Source: Hyphomonas sp. Mor2
GTDB lineage: Bacteria > Pseudomonadota > Alphaproteobacteria > Caulobacterales > Hyphomonadaceae
NCBI RefSeq assembly: GCF_001854405.1
Contig: NZ_CP017718.1
Span: 3,100,001 to 3,164,000 of the forward strand
Direction of reading: 5' to 3'
Length of the DNA stretch: 64,000 nucleotides
Below are positions 9,547 through 18,794 of the stretch, in pieces (position 1 is the stretch's first letter; each line of letters begins with the position of its first letter). The position numbers were made by a program, and so were the translations under genes. Under the pieces are notes generated by a model. The model did no database searches, had not been told where the DNA came from, and saw only the letters and a list, made by a program, of their open reading frames with translations.

Positions 9547-9631
9547 TTCCTCAGCCCGCGATCTTGAAAACGGTGATTTCCAGCTCAAATAAGGGGCTGT
9601 ACCTGGCGGAATGAAAGGCCGATGCGGTCCC

Positions 9632-10219
9632 ATGTTTATTCAAACTGAGCCTACTCCGAACCCCGACACATTGAAATTCCTCCCCGGCCAGCCGGTCACC
9701 GGCAGCACAGGCCCCTACGATTTCGCCTCTGTAGACGAGGCCGGCACCAGCCCATTGGCGCAAACACTGTTTCAGGTCCAGGGTGTGGAGCGCGTCTTTC
9801 TTGGCAGCGATTTTATCTCGCTCAGCAAGGACACAGACGCGGATTGGAAACATGTACGCCCTATGGCGCTCGCTGCGATCATGGATCATTTCGTCGCCGG
9901 TCTGCCGGTCATGGCGACCGATGCTCCAGCCTCTTCTGGCGGAGAAGGCGCCGGGTCTGCCGACGATTATGAAGGCGAGGCGGCAGAAATTGTGGGCGAG
10001 ATCATAGAATTGATCGAAACCCGCGTCCGCCCCGCAGTGGCGCAGGATGGCGGCGATATCATTTTCCATCGGTTCGAGCCAGAGTCTGGCATTGTCCACC
10101 TGTCCATGCGCGGCGCTTGCGCCGGCTGTCCGTCTTCAACCTTCACGCTGAAACAAGGCATTGAGAACATGCTCAAGGCCTATGTTCCGGAAGTCACCGC
10201 GGTCGAAGCGGCGCTTTAG
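9632..10219 (+). CDS. NfuA/NFU1-type Fe-S cluster carrier (NifU family)
   Basis: Iron-sulfur scaffold or carrier of the NFU family, 195 aa. The N-terminal Nfu_N domain begins with the typical FIQTEPTPNPDTLKFLPG pattern, and the C-terminal NifU domain carries CAGC, the two cysteines that hold a 4Fe-4S cluster at the dimer interface. Such proteins deliver clusters to enzymes such as aconitase and lipoyl synthase in the cytoplasm, and an aconitase gene lies 5 kb away. ATG at 9632 is chosen because the family starts with MFIQTE. An upstream in-frame start at 9611 would add seven residues. Confidence 0.92.
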   Translation: MFIQTEPTPNPDTLKFLPGQPVTGSTGPYDFASVDEAGTSPLAQTLFQVQGVERVFLGSDFISLSKDTDADWKHVRPMALAAIMDHFVAGLPVMATDAPASSGGEGAGSADDYEGEAAEIVGEIIELIETRVRPAVAQDGGDIIFHRFEPESGIVHLSMRGACAGCPSSTFTLKQGIENMLKAYVPEVTAVEAAL

Positions 10220-10269
10220 CATAGCCGCTATACCTTGACTTCCCTGCCTCCGATGCGCGAGGCGGCGGG

Positions 10270-11139
10270 ATGAGTTCCAGCGCGTTTCCGATTTTCCTGT
10301 GCTTGCTGTCCGCGGTCACCGTCGCGGCGACGAACCTGTTTGTGAAACGTGGCGGCGACGTGCTCTCGACCCGGATGATCGTCTCGATTGCGATGGCGAT
10401 CAGCGTTGTTCCATTCGTGCCGTTCGTCCCACTGCCAACGCCGACGGTCTGGGGCGCGCTGAGCGTCTCCGTGATTGTGCACTGGTTCTATCAGTTCGCG
10501 ATGATCCGGGCCCTGCATCGCGGCGACCTGTCTCTCGTCTTTCCGGTCATGCGTGGCCTCGCGCCGCTGCTGACGGCGGTGACCGCAAGCTTTGCCTTGC
10601 AGGAAAGCCCCAGCCCGCTCGGTTGGGTTGGATTGCTGCTCGCAACTGCCGCACTGATCGTCTTTGCCATGCCAGAGCAAAAGGGCGCGAAGCATCCGCC
10701 TCTCAAACAAGCAGCGCTGTTCTGGGCGGTGGTCACGGCGCTCGGCATCGCCTTCTACTCCGTTGCAGACGCCAATGGTACGCGCTTGGCCGCAGACGCC
10801 TCCACCGTTTTCACATTCGTGGTCTGGTTGTTCCTGCTCGACTGGATCGGCATTACGGCGGCGATGTGCTGGAGCCGTCGCGGCCGGGTCTGGGCGAATC
10901 TTGCGCCGCAAATTCGCGATGGCACGATTGGCGGCTTACTGGGGTCAGTGTCCTACGGAGCAGCGCTGTGGGCGTTTACAATGTCAGAGGCCGCAAATGT
11001 CACGGCCATCCGCGAAACGTCGGTCGTCTTCGGGGCGATCTTCGGCGCCGTGTTTTTGAAGGAGGCGTTCGGGCCGCGCCGCATTCTTGCCGCCAGTGTG
11101 CTCGCCATTGGCCTCATGATGCTCGAATTTGCGCCTTAG
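10270..11139 (+). CDS. EamA/DMT-family transporter
   Basis: A 289-residue inner-membrane protein with about ten hydrophobic segments arranged as two EamA repeats. In the second repeat AIRETSVVFGAIFGAVFLKE matches the signature region of the drug/metabolite transporter superfamily, where the loop before the last helices carries a conserved Glu. Members export amino acids, nucleotides or other metabolites, and the substrate here cannot be inferred. It starts about 50 nt after the Nfu-type gene on the same strand and may be co-transcribed with it. A second, unrelated EamA protein is encoded at 57.6 kb. Confidence 0.85.
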   Translation: MSSSAFPIFLCLLSAVTVAATNLFVKRGGDVLSTRMIVSIAMAISVVPFVPFVPLPTPTVWGALSVSVIVHWFYQFAMIRALHRGDLSLVFPVMRGLAPLLTAVTASFALQESPSPLGWVGLLLATAALIVFAMPEQKGAKHPPLKQAALFWAVVTALGIAFYSVADANGTRLAADASTVFTFVVWLFLLDWIGITAAMCWSRRGRVWANLAPQIRDGTIGGLLGSVSYGAALWAFTMSEAANVTAIRETSVVFGAIFGAVFLKEAFGPRRILAASVLAIGLMMLEFAP

Positions 11140-11218
11140 CGCTTGACGCATCGGACCGACACCGTTTTGTGAGCGACAGACCGGCATCCAAAGGACGCTT
11201 TTCAGCGTAGACTGTTTC

Positions 11219-11935
11219 ATGACCGACCAGAATAATGATCTCGGCACCGCGGCCGACAAGGCGAACCAGATCTGGGGCGATCTCGTCCCGGTGATCGGCT
11301 TCGTGCTCGTTTACAATGTCATGCGGCTTGTGCCGATCAATGACACCTGGGCCAGCCCGGACACAGCGCTGTACTGGGCGACGGGCGTTCTGATCATTGC
11401 CACCTTGTGGGCGGTGTCGAACTATCTGCGCCGCGGCGAAGACGTGCCGCTTTTCCTTGTGTTCACGGCTACGATCGTCGGCGGTTTTGGCCTGCTCGGC
11501 ATCGTCCTGCAGGAAAAATCCTTTCTCTACATCAAGCCCACCATTCAGCAATTATTCCTGGCCGGGATCATTTTCGGCAGTCTCGCCATGGGGCGGAATA
11601 TCTGGAAAGTGATGTTCGACAAGGTCTTCGATCTTCCAGATTTTGCCTGGCGTACACTGGCCATTCGCTGGGCGCTGTTCTTCGTCGCCATGGCGGTTTG
11701 GAACGAATTCCTGTGGCGCTATTTCGCGCCGGGCTTCGAAGAACCGCTTCGCGTGCTCGGCGCCACTGTGGCCCCTGCAGGAAGCTATGACTTTCTCGGC
11801 CTCACCTTTGGTTCACGGGATGCCGAAGACGTCTGGGCCAATTGGAAGCTTGGCAACATGGTGATTACCTTCATTTTCGGCGCAGCAAACGTTCCATACA
11901 CCATGAAACATCTGCGCGAACCAAAGTCGGCCTAG
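11219..11935 (+). CDS. ispZ: inner membrane septation protein IspZ/YciB family
   Basis: A 238-residue multi-spanning membrane protein of the IspZ (YciB, intracellular septation protein A) family. Family features seen are the central FLYIKPTIQQLFLAGIIFGS segment, and WRTLAIRWALFFVAMAVWNEFLWR further on. It is an inner-membrane protein linked in other bacteria to cell envelope and septum integrity. It is longer than the E. coli protein by an inserted loop near residues 180-215 (AGSYDFLGLTFGSRDAEDVW), where two helices are joined. The stop overlaps the convergent Nudix gene by 4 nt. Confidence 0.88.
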   Translation: MTDQNNDLGTAADKANQIWGDLVPVIGFVLVYNVMRLVPINDTWASPDTALYWATGVLIIATLWAVSNYLRRGEDVPLFLVFTATIVGGFGLLGIVLQEKSFLYIKPTIQQLFLAGIIFGSLAMGRNIWKVMFDKVFDLPDFAWRTLAIRWALFFVAMAVWNEFLWRYFAPGFEEPLRVLGATVAPAGSYDFLGLTFGSRDAEDVWANWKLGNMVITFIFGAANVPYTMKHLREPKSA

Positions 11936-12468
11936 CGCGTCAGGGCATCCGTGCCGGGCGGATTGGCGAACGGGGCGAACGCGTCCAGGTCGCGGGTTTC
12001 CGCGTAATGGGTCAGCGCCCAGACCACAGTCGGAAAAGCAAGCTCAGACCACGGAATATCTTTCCAGTCGACCAGCTTGACCTCCGCGCTCTCCGGCCCG
12101 ACGCCGAAATCGCCGTTCAGCGAAGCGCGAAACATCACCTGCACCTGTCCGATGCGCGGCACGGAATAGACCGCCAGGACGCGGTCGATTTCAATGTCCG
12201 CCAGCGCCTCTTCCTGGGCCTCGCGCATCGCGGCTTCTTCGACCGACTCGCCGAGCTCCATAAAGCCGGCCGGTAGCGTCCAGAAGCCTTTGCGCGGTTC
12301 GATGGCCCGTTTACAGAGTAATATCTGCTCGCCTTTGAGAACCACAGACCCGGCGACAATTTTGGGGTTTTGATAGTCGATGAAATCGCAGCGCTGACAG
12401 ACCCGGCGCTCCTTGTCGTCTCCCGGTGGGATCTCGAGGGCGAAATCGGGGTTTGATTTGACTGTCAT
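11932..12468 (-). CDS. Nudix hydrolase with N-terminal zinc-ribbon-like segment
   Basis: A 178-residue Nudix enzyme. The Nudix box GFMELGESVEEAAMREAQEE fits GX5EX7REUXEEXGU except at the last positions and would bind the metal that cleaves nucleoside-diphosphate-X substrates. The N-terminal RVCQRCDFIDYQNPK looks like half of the zinc ribbon found in NADH pyrophosphatase-like Nudix proteins, with only one CxxC pair. Cytoplasmic. The substrate is unknown. It converges with the septation protein gene (4-nt overlap) and is divergent from the MarR gene about 105 nt away. Confidence 0.88.
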   Translation of the reverse strand: MTVKSNPDFALEIPPGDDKERRVCQRCDFIDYQNPKIVAGSVVLKGEQILLCKRAIEPRKGFWTLPAGFMELGESVEEAAMREAQEEALADIEIDRVLAVYSVPRIGQVQVMFRASLNGDFGVGPESAEVKLVDWKDIPWSELAFPTVVWALTHYAETRDLDAFAPFANPPGTDALTR

Positions 12469-12573
12469 TTTTCTGTCAGCCTCTCGCTTTATGGGAGAAT
12501 TCGATTGATCTGCACACGGTAATTTTGCTTTTACGGTGTATTAGGGGCTGAAACAGGAACTAAGGCGGCGCTG

Positions 12574-13083
12574 ATGAGCAAGCAAGAGACGAGCACGGAA
12601 TTTACGCTTGCGCGTTCTGTGACCCACCTACTGCATCGGGCGCAGCAGGCTGCGGTCAATGAATCGGCCACTGCCTTGGCTGACAAAGGCTTGACCATCA
12701 GACAGTTTGCGGTGCTCGCAGCGCTGAATGATGATGATGGCCAGAGCCAGTCCAGCCTGGTGGACGTGACCGGCATCGACCGATCAACACTCGCTGACAT
12801 GGTGTCTCGCATGGAGAAGACCGGTCTGGTTCAGCGCGTAAAGTCGAAAGAGGATGCGCGCGCCAAGGCCGTCTCACTCACTGATGCTGGACGCACTGCC
12901 TTTGAAGGGGCCGCCCCAGATGTGATGGCTGCCGATGAGATCCTCACCGAGGAGTTGCGCAAGTCGCGTCGCGAGAGCCTGCTCTTTTCACTGTCCGTCA
13001 TTTCAGGTGATTATGAGGACGAAGAGGAAGAGCCGCGAAAGTCCAAGAAGAAGAAGAAAAAGAAGAAAAAGAAGAAGAAATAG
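12574..13083 (+). CDS. MarR-family regulator with acidic then poly-lysine tail
   Basis: A 169-residue winged-helix regulator. The DNA-binding part has LTIRQFAVLAAL, the recognition region SSLVDVTGIDRSTLADMVSRM and the wing KSKEDARAKAVSLTDAG, all typical of MarR dimers that repress nearby or resistance genes. The last 30 residues are unusual: an acidic run (EDEEEE) followed by a run of 12 lysines ending at the stop. The tail is encoded mostly by alternating AAG and AAA codons. It lies upstream of the oppositely oriented ccm genes, whose ccmD stop is 5 nt away. The target is not evident. Confidence 0.85.
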   Translation: MSKQETSTEFTLARSVTHLLHRAQQAAVNESATALADKGLTIRQFAVLAALNDDDGQSQSSLVDVTGIDRSTLADMVSRMEKTGLVQRVKSKEDARAKAVSLTDAGRTAFEGAAPDVMAADEILTEELRKSRRESLLFSLSVISGDYEDEEEEPRKSKKKKKKKKKKKK

Positions 13084-13087
13084 AGGC

Positions 13088-13237
13088 TCAGGCCTCGTCT
13101 TCCTGCTTCAGCCGTTCCAGGCGCGCTTTCGACAAATGCACTCTCAAGAGGCTCAGCCCGACCATCAATACCGGGAGCGCCAGGCCGATAATCGTGACCG
13201 ACCAGACATAGATCGCATCGTCGCCATAATCGGGCAT
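13088..13237 (-). CDS. ccmD: heme exporter protein CcmD
   Basis: A 49-residue protein beginning MPDYGDDAIYVW, with one transmembrane helix (about residues 12-32) and a basic/acidic C-terminal tail (RVHLSKARLERLKQEDEA). This is the usual size and shape of CcmD, which helps release holo-CcmE from the CcmABC complex during cytochrome c maturation. The ATG at 13237 lies 2 nt after the ccmC stop, so it is translated with ccmC. It is the last gene of the ccmABCD run on the minus strand. Confidence 0.85.
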   Translation of the reverse strand: MPDYGDDAIYVWSVTIIGLALPVLMVGLSLLRVHLSKARLERLKQEDEA

Positions 13238-13239
13238 GA

Positions 13240-14049
13240 CTAGCTCGCCTCCAGTTTGAGCGCCAGATGCCGGTCGGCTTGCTGGGTGTAAACTTCAGAT
13301 CGCATCAGCATCATGATCATCGCTGCAGCGAGCAAGCTGTGGCCACCAAAGCCCCAGAGCAATTGTTGCAGATAGACGGGATTCATACCGGTGCGTTCTT
13401 CGTCCTGGTCTTCCGCTTCATCTTCGAATTTCTCGCGGGGATCGCTCGCTTCCGGTGTGCCGATGCGGAGCACGCTTGAGGGTTGGTGGATGGTCGTGGT
13501 CTGCCACATGTCGACCGAAACTTTGATGATTGGCACATTGACGATGCCGACCATGGCCAGGATGGCAGCGGCGCGGGCGGCCTTCTGACGCGTCTCGAGC
13601 GCGGCGCGCAAGGCCATGTAACCGAGGAACAGGAAGAACAGGACCAGGACCGACATCAGGCGACTGTCTCCGAGGATGAGATTGTGCCAACCCGCGCCCC
13701 AGCCTTTCTGGCCCCAGATCGATCCGGTGATGAAACACAAGGCTGTGTAGCCGGCGCCGATGGGTGCAATCGCCCGTGCGGCGACATCCGCCAGTTCGTG
13801 GCGCCAGATGTACCAGACGAAACTGGCCACAGCGAGGGCCGCATAAAGCCCCATGCAGAGCCAAGCCGACGGCACATGTGTGAACATGGCGCGCATCAGA
13901 TCGCCGCCCTGTTTCTCATCGGGGGGCACGATCAACAAACCATTGTACAGGCTCCAGCCTATCATCACCGCACCCAGAACGAAGCAGATCGGCACGGCGA
14001 GCCGCGAGAACCGCATGAAGCGCAACGGATTGGAGAGATAGGTCAGCAT
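13240..14049 (-). CDS. ccmC: heme handling protein CcmC with degenerate WWD motif
   Basis: Six-helix inner-membrane protein of the cytochrome c maturation System I, which presents heme to CcmE at the periplasmic face. The two conserved heme-ligand histidines are present (His58 in THVPSAW and His188 in IHQPSSV). The tryptophan-rich WWD region, canonically ending WGTWWVWDARL, here reads WGAGWHNLILGDSRL (about residues 117-131), with extra residues and two tryptophans lost. An acidic insertion of about 20 residues follows His188 (around 203-220). The protein is 269 aa, longer than the usual 240-250. Gene order ccmA-B-C-D supports the identity. Confidence 0.9.
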   Translation of the reverse strand: MLTYLSNPLRFMRFSRLAVPICFVLGAVMIGWSLYNGLLIVPPDEKQGGDLMRAMFTHVPSAWLCMGLYAALAVASFVWYIWRHELADVAARAIAPIGAGYTALCFITGSIWGQKGWGAGWHNLILGDSRLMSVLVLFFLFLGYMALRAALETRQKAARAAAILAMVGIVNVPIIKVSVDMWQTTTIHQPSSVLRIGTPEASDPREKFEDEAEDQDEERTGMNPVYLQQLLWGFGGHSLLAAAMIMMLMRSEVYTQQADRHLALKLEAS

Positions 14050-14069
14050 GCTGGACAGATAGCCTTCCT

Positions 14070-14729
14070 CTACTCCGCCGCCAACCGCAAAGCCGCGCCC
14101 ATGGCAGCAGGTGCGACACCAAGTGCAAACAGGGTACAGGCGCTGAGGAACAGGAAACTGGGACTATCCAACCCCGCTTCGACCATTTGCACGCCAAAGA
14201 TGAGCGCGGGCACATAAAGCGGCAGCGCGATCAGGGCGATCAACAACCCGGCGCGCGCGACGCTGGCGGACAGAGCGGCGGCAACCCCGCCCCACAGGAA
14301 AAAGACCAGCCCGCCCATGCTGTAGCCGAGCATGGCCGGGATCATCTTTTCAGTCGGGACCCCCAACATATAGCCTATGAGCGGGGTCAGGAGCACCAGG
14401 GGAAATCCGGAGACCAGCCAGTGCGTCAGCGTCTTGATCGCAGCGATCAGCGAGATGGAGCCGGAATCCTGCAGCCACAGGTCCAGGGCGCCGTCCTGCA
14501 AGTCGGCTTGAAAGACCCGCTCTAGCGTCACCATTGAAGACAAGGCCAGCGCCAGCCAGAGAATGCCGGGCCCGACCCGGCTGAGGAGTTCTGCCTCTGA
14601 TCCGAGCGTGAACGGCACCAGAGTCGCCGTCCCGGCAAAGAAACCGAGCGGCAAAAGAAGTCCGGCCCCAGAGGCCCAGGCTTCTGAAAGAGAGGACCGA
14701 AAGGCAGAGACAAGCGGAGACGGGCTCAC
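14070..14729 (-). CDS. ccmB: heme exporter membrane subunit CcmB
   Basis: A 219-residue membrane protein with six predicted helices, matching CcmB, the permease partner of the CcmA ATPase. Recognisable regions are the N-terminal FRSSLSEAW, the LALALSSMVTLERVFQAD stretch and LPLYVPALIFG in the fifth helix. The CcmAB transporter uses ATP to release holo-CcmE from CcmC/CcmD. Its start overlaps the ccmA stop by 4 nt and ccmC follows after 20 nt, so the genes form one operon. Confidence 0.92.
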   Translation of the reverse strand: MSPSPLVSAFRSSLSEAWASGAGLLLPLGFFAGTATLVPFTLGSEAELLSRVGPGILWLALALSSMVTLERVFQADLQDGALDLWLQDSGSISLIAAIKTLTHWLVSGFPLVLLTPLIGYMLGVPTEKMIPAMLGYSMGGLVFFLWGGVAAALSASVARAGLLIALIALPLYVPALIFGVQMVEAGLDSPSFLFLSACTLFALGVAPAAMGAALRLAAE

Positions 14730-15301
14730 AGTTCGACCTCCCGCGTGGGCGAAACCGGCGCGGCGCCATGCAGCGCGGCAATCACCGCGCCGCCAGACGC
14801 GCGATGGATCTCGATCATCTTCGCCAGGTGCGCCTGTCCGTCGGTGTCCAGCGCATTGAACGGTTCGTCCAGCAGCCAGAGATTCCGCGTCTGCAGGGAC
14901 AGGCGGGCAAGCGCGGTGCGCCGTTTTTGTCCGGCAGACAGCATCCTGCAGGGCACATTGGCCGGCCGGGTCATGCCGATCGCTTCGAGAATTGACTTTA
15001 TATCGGCATCACTGCCCCAGACGCGCGCCCAATGTTGTAAGTGGCTGCGCGGTGTCTCATGCGCTTTCAGGCCATTCGTGTGCCCGATCCAGTGATGAAG
15101 GCCCGCACGCTCAACCGTTCCGGCTTGCGGTTCCGAGAGCCCCGCCAATTGTCGCAGCAGCGTGGTTTTCCCTGAGCCATTTGCGCCGCGTAGCAGGATC
15201 AGTTCCCCCGCGCTGGCGGAGAGTGAGAGGTCCCGAAACAGCACGCGCTCCCCGCGCACGGCACCCAGGCCGTCGCCTTTGATGAGTGCCGTATCGTTCA
15301 A
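14726..15301 (-). CDS. ccmA: heme exporter ATPase CcmA
   Basis: ABC ATPase of the cytochrome c maturation system, 191 aa from the chosen start. The Walker A is GANGSGKTT, the signature LSAGQKRR and the Walker B LWLLDEP, all intact. I chose TTG at 15301 because AGGAG lies 7 nt upstream and the length then fits the family. TTG at 15334 is also in frame. It opens the ccmABCD operon and is divergent from acnA, an arrangement common in alphaproteobacteria. No other ccm genes (E, F, G, H) are in the window. Confidence 0.92.
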   Translation of the reverse strand: MNDTALIKGDGLGAVRGERVLFRDLSLSASAGELILLRGANGSGKTTLLRQLAGLSEPQAGTVERAGLHHWIGHTNGLKAHETPRSHLQHWARVWGSDADIKSILEAIGMTRPANVPCRMLSAGQKRRTALARLSLQTRNLWLLDEPFNALDTDGQAHLAKMIEIHRASGGAVIAALHGAAPVSPTREVEL

Positions 15302-15386
15302 CCGGGCGCTCCTGCGCGCGCGACAAATGAACAAAATGCACTATATGTTTCAGTGTTCACGTTCATACAGAGAGGTCCGATCGCCC

Positions 15387-18074
15387 ATGCCTTCGCTCGA
15401 CAGTTTCAAGGCCCGTCAGACGCTTACCGTAAACGGTAAGGATTATACTTACTACTCCCTCGATGCCGCAGCTGAGAATGGACTGGGAGATGTCTCCAGA
15501 TTACCGGCCTCCCTGAAGGTTCTGCTCGAGAACATGCTCCGTAATGAGGATGGCACGACGGTCACCAAGGACGATATCACGGCGTTCAAGACCTGGATTG
15601 AGAATGGCGGCAAGGTCACTCATGAGATTGCCTATCGCCCGGCCCGCGTGCTGATGCAGGACTTTACCGGCGTGCCGGCTGTGGTGGACCTGGCGGCGAT
15701 GCGGGATGCCGCGCAAAATCTCGGCGCCAGTGCTGACGCGATCAATCCGCAAGTGCCGGTTGATCTGGTCATCGATCACTCGGTCATGGTCGACAGTTTT
15801 GCCGGGCCGGACTCGTTCAAGAGAAACGTCGAAATCGAGTATCAGCGCAATCAGGAGCGGTATGAATTCCTGCGCTGGGGCTCGACCGCATTTGAGAATT
15901 TTCGCGTGGTACCGCCAGGCACCGGCATCTGCCATCAGGTGAACCTGGAATATCTCGGCCAGACGGTCTGGACCAGAGAGGTGGATGGCGAGACGGTTGC
16001 CTATCCGGACACATGTGTGGGCACCGACTCGCATACGACGATGATCAATGCCCTGTCCGTGCTCGGTTGGGGCGTGGGCGGCATTGAGGCCGAAGCGGCG
16101 ATGCTTGGCCAGCCTGTCTCCATGCTGATCCCGGAAGTGATTGGGTTCAAGCTCACTGGCAAATTGCCGGAAGGAGCGACCGCGACGGATCTGGTCCTGA
16201 CGGTGACCAAGATGATGCGGGACTATGGCGTGGTCGCGAAGTTCACTGAATTTTTCGGCCCGGGCCTCGCCAATCTTACTCTGGAAGATGAGGCGACCCT
16301 GGCGAACATGTCGCCGGAATTCGGCTCGACCTGCGCCTTCTTCCCGGTGGATGAAGACACGATCACCTATCTCAGAAATACCGGCCGGGAGGCGGAGCGG
16401 ATCGCGCTAGTCGAGGCCTATGCCAAAGCGCAAGGATATTGGCGACCCGACATGGCCGACCCGGTCTTTACCGATACAATTGAGCTGGATCTCTCAACGG
16501 TCGTGCCGAGCATTTCCGGTCCGAAACGTCCGCAAGACCAGGTCCTGCTGTCGGAGGCTGATACAAAATTTGCCGAAGCCATGGTCAAGGAGTTTGGCAC
16601 CGCGGCAGATGATGCAACGCGCGTGCAGGTCGATGGCGAAGCGTTTTCCGTGACCCATGGCGATGTGTTCATTGCGGCGATCACATCCTGCACGAACACC
16701 TCGAATCCGAGTGTGCTGATCGCGGCCGCCCTTCTGGCGCGCAAGGCCGCTGCGCTTGGACTCAATCGCAAGCCCTGGGTGAAGACGTCCTTCGCGCCCG
16801 GCTCTCAAGTCGTCACTGATTATCTCGACAAGGCCAACCTGACCAAGGATCTCGATGCGCTCGGGTTCAATCTGGTCGGCTATGGCTGCACCACCTGTAT
16901 CGGCAATTCCGGGCCATTGCAGCCTGAGATTGCCAAGGCGATCGCCGACGGCAATCTCGTCTCTTGTTCGGTCTTGTCCGGCAACCGCAACTTTGAAGGA
17001 CGGATCGGACCGGACATCAAGGCCAACTATCTCGCCTCGCCGCCTTTGGTCGTCGCCTATGCGATTGCCGGCTCGATGAAGATCAATATTACCACCGACC
17101 CGCTCGGTCAGGATCAGGATGGCAAGGATGTCTACCTGAGAGATCTCTGGCCGACCTCGCATGAGATCGCTGAGATCATGGCCGAGTGCGTCACGCCGCA
17201 AATGTTTGCCGAGCGATACTCTGACGTCTTCAAAGGTGATGAGATGTGGCAGGAGATCGAGGTTTCCGGGGGCCAGACTTATGGCTGGCCGATGGGATCG
17301 ACTTATGTGCAGAACCCGCCATACTTTGAGGGCATGACCAGGGATGTCGAAGCGCCAGGCGACGTACATGATGCCCGCGTGCTGGCCCTGTTCGGGGACT
17401 CAATCACCACAGACCACATTTCACCTGCCGGCTCGATCAAGGCGTCGAGCCCGGCCGGGGAATACTTGCAGCGCAATCAGGTCAGCGTGCTCGATTTCAA
17501 CTCCTACGGGTCGCGCCGTGGCAATCATGAAGTGATGATGCGCGGCACATTCGCGAATATCCGTATCAAGAACCAGATGGTGCCGGGGGTCGAAGGCGGT
17601 GTGACGGTACATCACCCGAGCGGCGACCGGATGGCGATCTATGACGCGGCGATGCGCTACATGGAAGACCAGGTTCCGCTCGTCGTGTTTGCGGGCACGC
17701 TGTATGGCAATGGCTCATCGCGCGATTGGGCCGCAAAGGGCACAATCCTGCTGGGCGTCAGAGCCGTCATCGCCGGATCTTTCGAACGCATTCACCGCTC
17801 CAACCTGATCGGGATGGGTGTACTGCCGCTCGAGTTTGACGAAGGCGTATCCTGGGAATCGCTCGGACTGAAAGGGGATGAGCAGGTGACGATCGAAGGC
17901 ATAAACGCGATAGAACCGCGCCAGCGTGTCGAGGTTCAGATCACCAAAGCGGACGGCTCAAGACTTGTGGCGAACACCACGGTTCGCATCGATACCGACA
18001 ATGAGCTCGACTATTACCGCAATGGCGGCATCCTGCACTATGTGCTGCGAAACCTGGCAAACGAGGCGGCGTAA
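15387..18074 (+). CDS. acnA: aconitate hydratase AcnA
   Basis: An 895-residue aconitase, the TCA-cycle enzyme that interconverts citrate and isocitrate in the cytoplasm. The three cluster cysteines are visible: one in TSCTNTSNP (about residue 434) and two in [10 protein letters not shown] (about 500). The swivel domain has [10 protein letters not shown] near the C-terminus. The ATG at 15387 ([13 protein letters not shown]) is the family start; the reading frame is open much further upstream through the ccmA region but lacks coding sense there. It is divergent from ccmA, with about 85 nt for both promoters. Length is normal for bacterial AcnA/IRP-type enzymes. Confidence 0.97.
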   Translation: MPSLDSFKARQTLTVNGKDYTYYSLDAAAENGLGDVSRLPASLKVLLENMLRNEDGTTVTKDDITAFKTWIENGGKVTHEIAYRPARVLMQDFTGVPAVVDLAAMRDAAQNLGASADAINPQVPVDLVIDHSVMVDSFAGPDSFKRNVEIEYQRNQERYEFLRWGSTAFENFRVVPPGTGICHQVNLEYLGQTVWTREVDGETVAYPDTCVGTDSHTTMINALSVLGWGVGGIEAEAAMLGQPVSMLIPEVIGFKLTGKLPEGATATDLVLTVTKMMRDYGVVAKFTEFFGPGLANLTLEDEATLANMSPEFGSTCAFFPVDEDTITYLRNTGREAERIALVEAYAKAQGYWRPDMADPVFTDTIELDLSTVVPSISGPKRPQDQVLLSEADTKFAEAMVKEFGTAADDATRVQVDGEAFSVTHGDVFIAAITSCTNTSNPSVLIAAALLARKAAALGLNRKPWVKTSFAPGSQVVTDYLDKANLTKDLDALGFNLVGYGCTTCIGNSGPLQPEIAKAIADGNLVSCSVLSGNRNFEGRIGPDIKANYLASPPLVVAYAIAGSMKINITTDPLGQDQDGKDVYLRDLWPTSHEIAEIMAECVTPQMFAERYSDVFKGDEMWQEIEVSGGQTYGWPMGSTYVQNPPYFEGMTRDVEAPGDVHDARVLALFGDSITTDHISPAGSIKASSPAGEYLQRNQVSVLDFNSYGSRRGNHEVMMRGTFANIRIKNQMVPGVEGGVTVHHPSGDRMAIYDAAMRYMEDQVPLVVFAGTLYGNGSSRDWAAKGTILLGVRAVIAGSFERIHRSNLIGMGVLPLEFDEGVSWESLGLKGDEQVTIEGINAIEPRQRVEVQITKADGSRLVANTTVRIDTDNELDYYRNGGILHYVLRNLANEAA

Positions 18075-18133
18075 CGCAGCGCTCACAGCCTAGTGAATTG
18101 ATCCCGGGGCGAAGAAACGGTTATGACGCACAT

Positions 18134-18784
18134 ATGATGCGTATCTTCGCCCTTTTTGTGCTTGCCGTTTCGATCATCGGATCGGCAACGGCTGAGGCTG
18201 ACCGCCCGGTTCTGGTTGAGCTGTTTGCCAATCAGAATTGTCCGGCTTGTCCGAAGGCGCATCGCACGATGGCGCAAATGAGCGCGGACCGGGATGATAT
18301 TTTCGTCCTGACCTGGACGGTCAATTACTGGGACTATCTTGGCGAACCTGACCCGATGGCCCTGCCAATCGCGAAAGACCGGCAGATGGCTTATACAGAC
18401 CGTCTCAGCCTGCGCGCGCCCTATACGCCGCAATCTTTCTATGACGGTGCAAAGGAATGCCCGGGAACGCGCAAGCGGGATATTCGCCGCAATATCAGTT
18501 CACGTTTGAAGTCCCGTGACGATGCCAGCCCAACGCTCGCCTGGGACGGCGCCGCGGTCAGCGTTGTCGGCGAGTCGGCTGAGGCGCTCGAACTCACGGT
18601 CGTCGAATATCTGACCGGTGAGGCCAATCAAACAGGCATGGTCAACCCGGTGACAAAGTCAGAGTCGCTCGGCTTATGGACCGGCAAGGGCGAGGCGTTC
18701 CCTGTCTCTTGTGAACACTCATGCGCGGTCCTGCTTCAGGAGCAGGATGTCGGCGAGATCGTCGCCGTTCTGCCACTCCATTAG
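18134..18784 (+). CDS. DUF1223 family thioredoxin-fold secreted protein
   Basis: A 216-residue protein with a signal peptide (cleavage probably after ATAEA) and a thioredoxin-like CPAC motif in ANQNCPACPKAH, followed by LTWTVNYWDYLG, a hallmark of the DUF1223 family. Members sit in the periplasm and probably handle thiol-disulfide exchange, but the function is not established. A second cysteine pair near the C-terminus (VSCEHSCAV) may be a disulfide. ATG at 18134 or 18137 starts the signal peptide. It follows acnA by 59 nt on the same strand. Confidence 0.82.
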   Translation: MMRIFALFVLAVSIIGSATAEADRPVLVELFANQNCPACPKAHRTMAQMSADRDDIFVLTWTVNYWDYLGEPDPMALPIAKDRQMAYTDRLSLRAPYTPQSFYDGAKECPGTRKRDIRRNISSRLKSRDDASPTLAWDGAAVSVVGESAEALELTVVEYLTGEANQTGMVNPVTKSESLGLWTGKGEAFPVSCEHSCAVLLQEQDVGEIVAVLPLH

Positions 18785-18794
18785 GATTTTGCGT

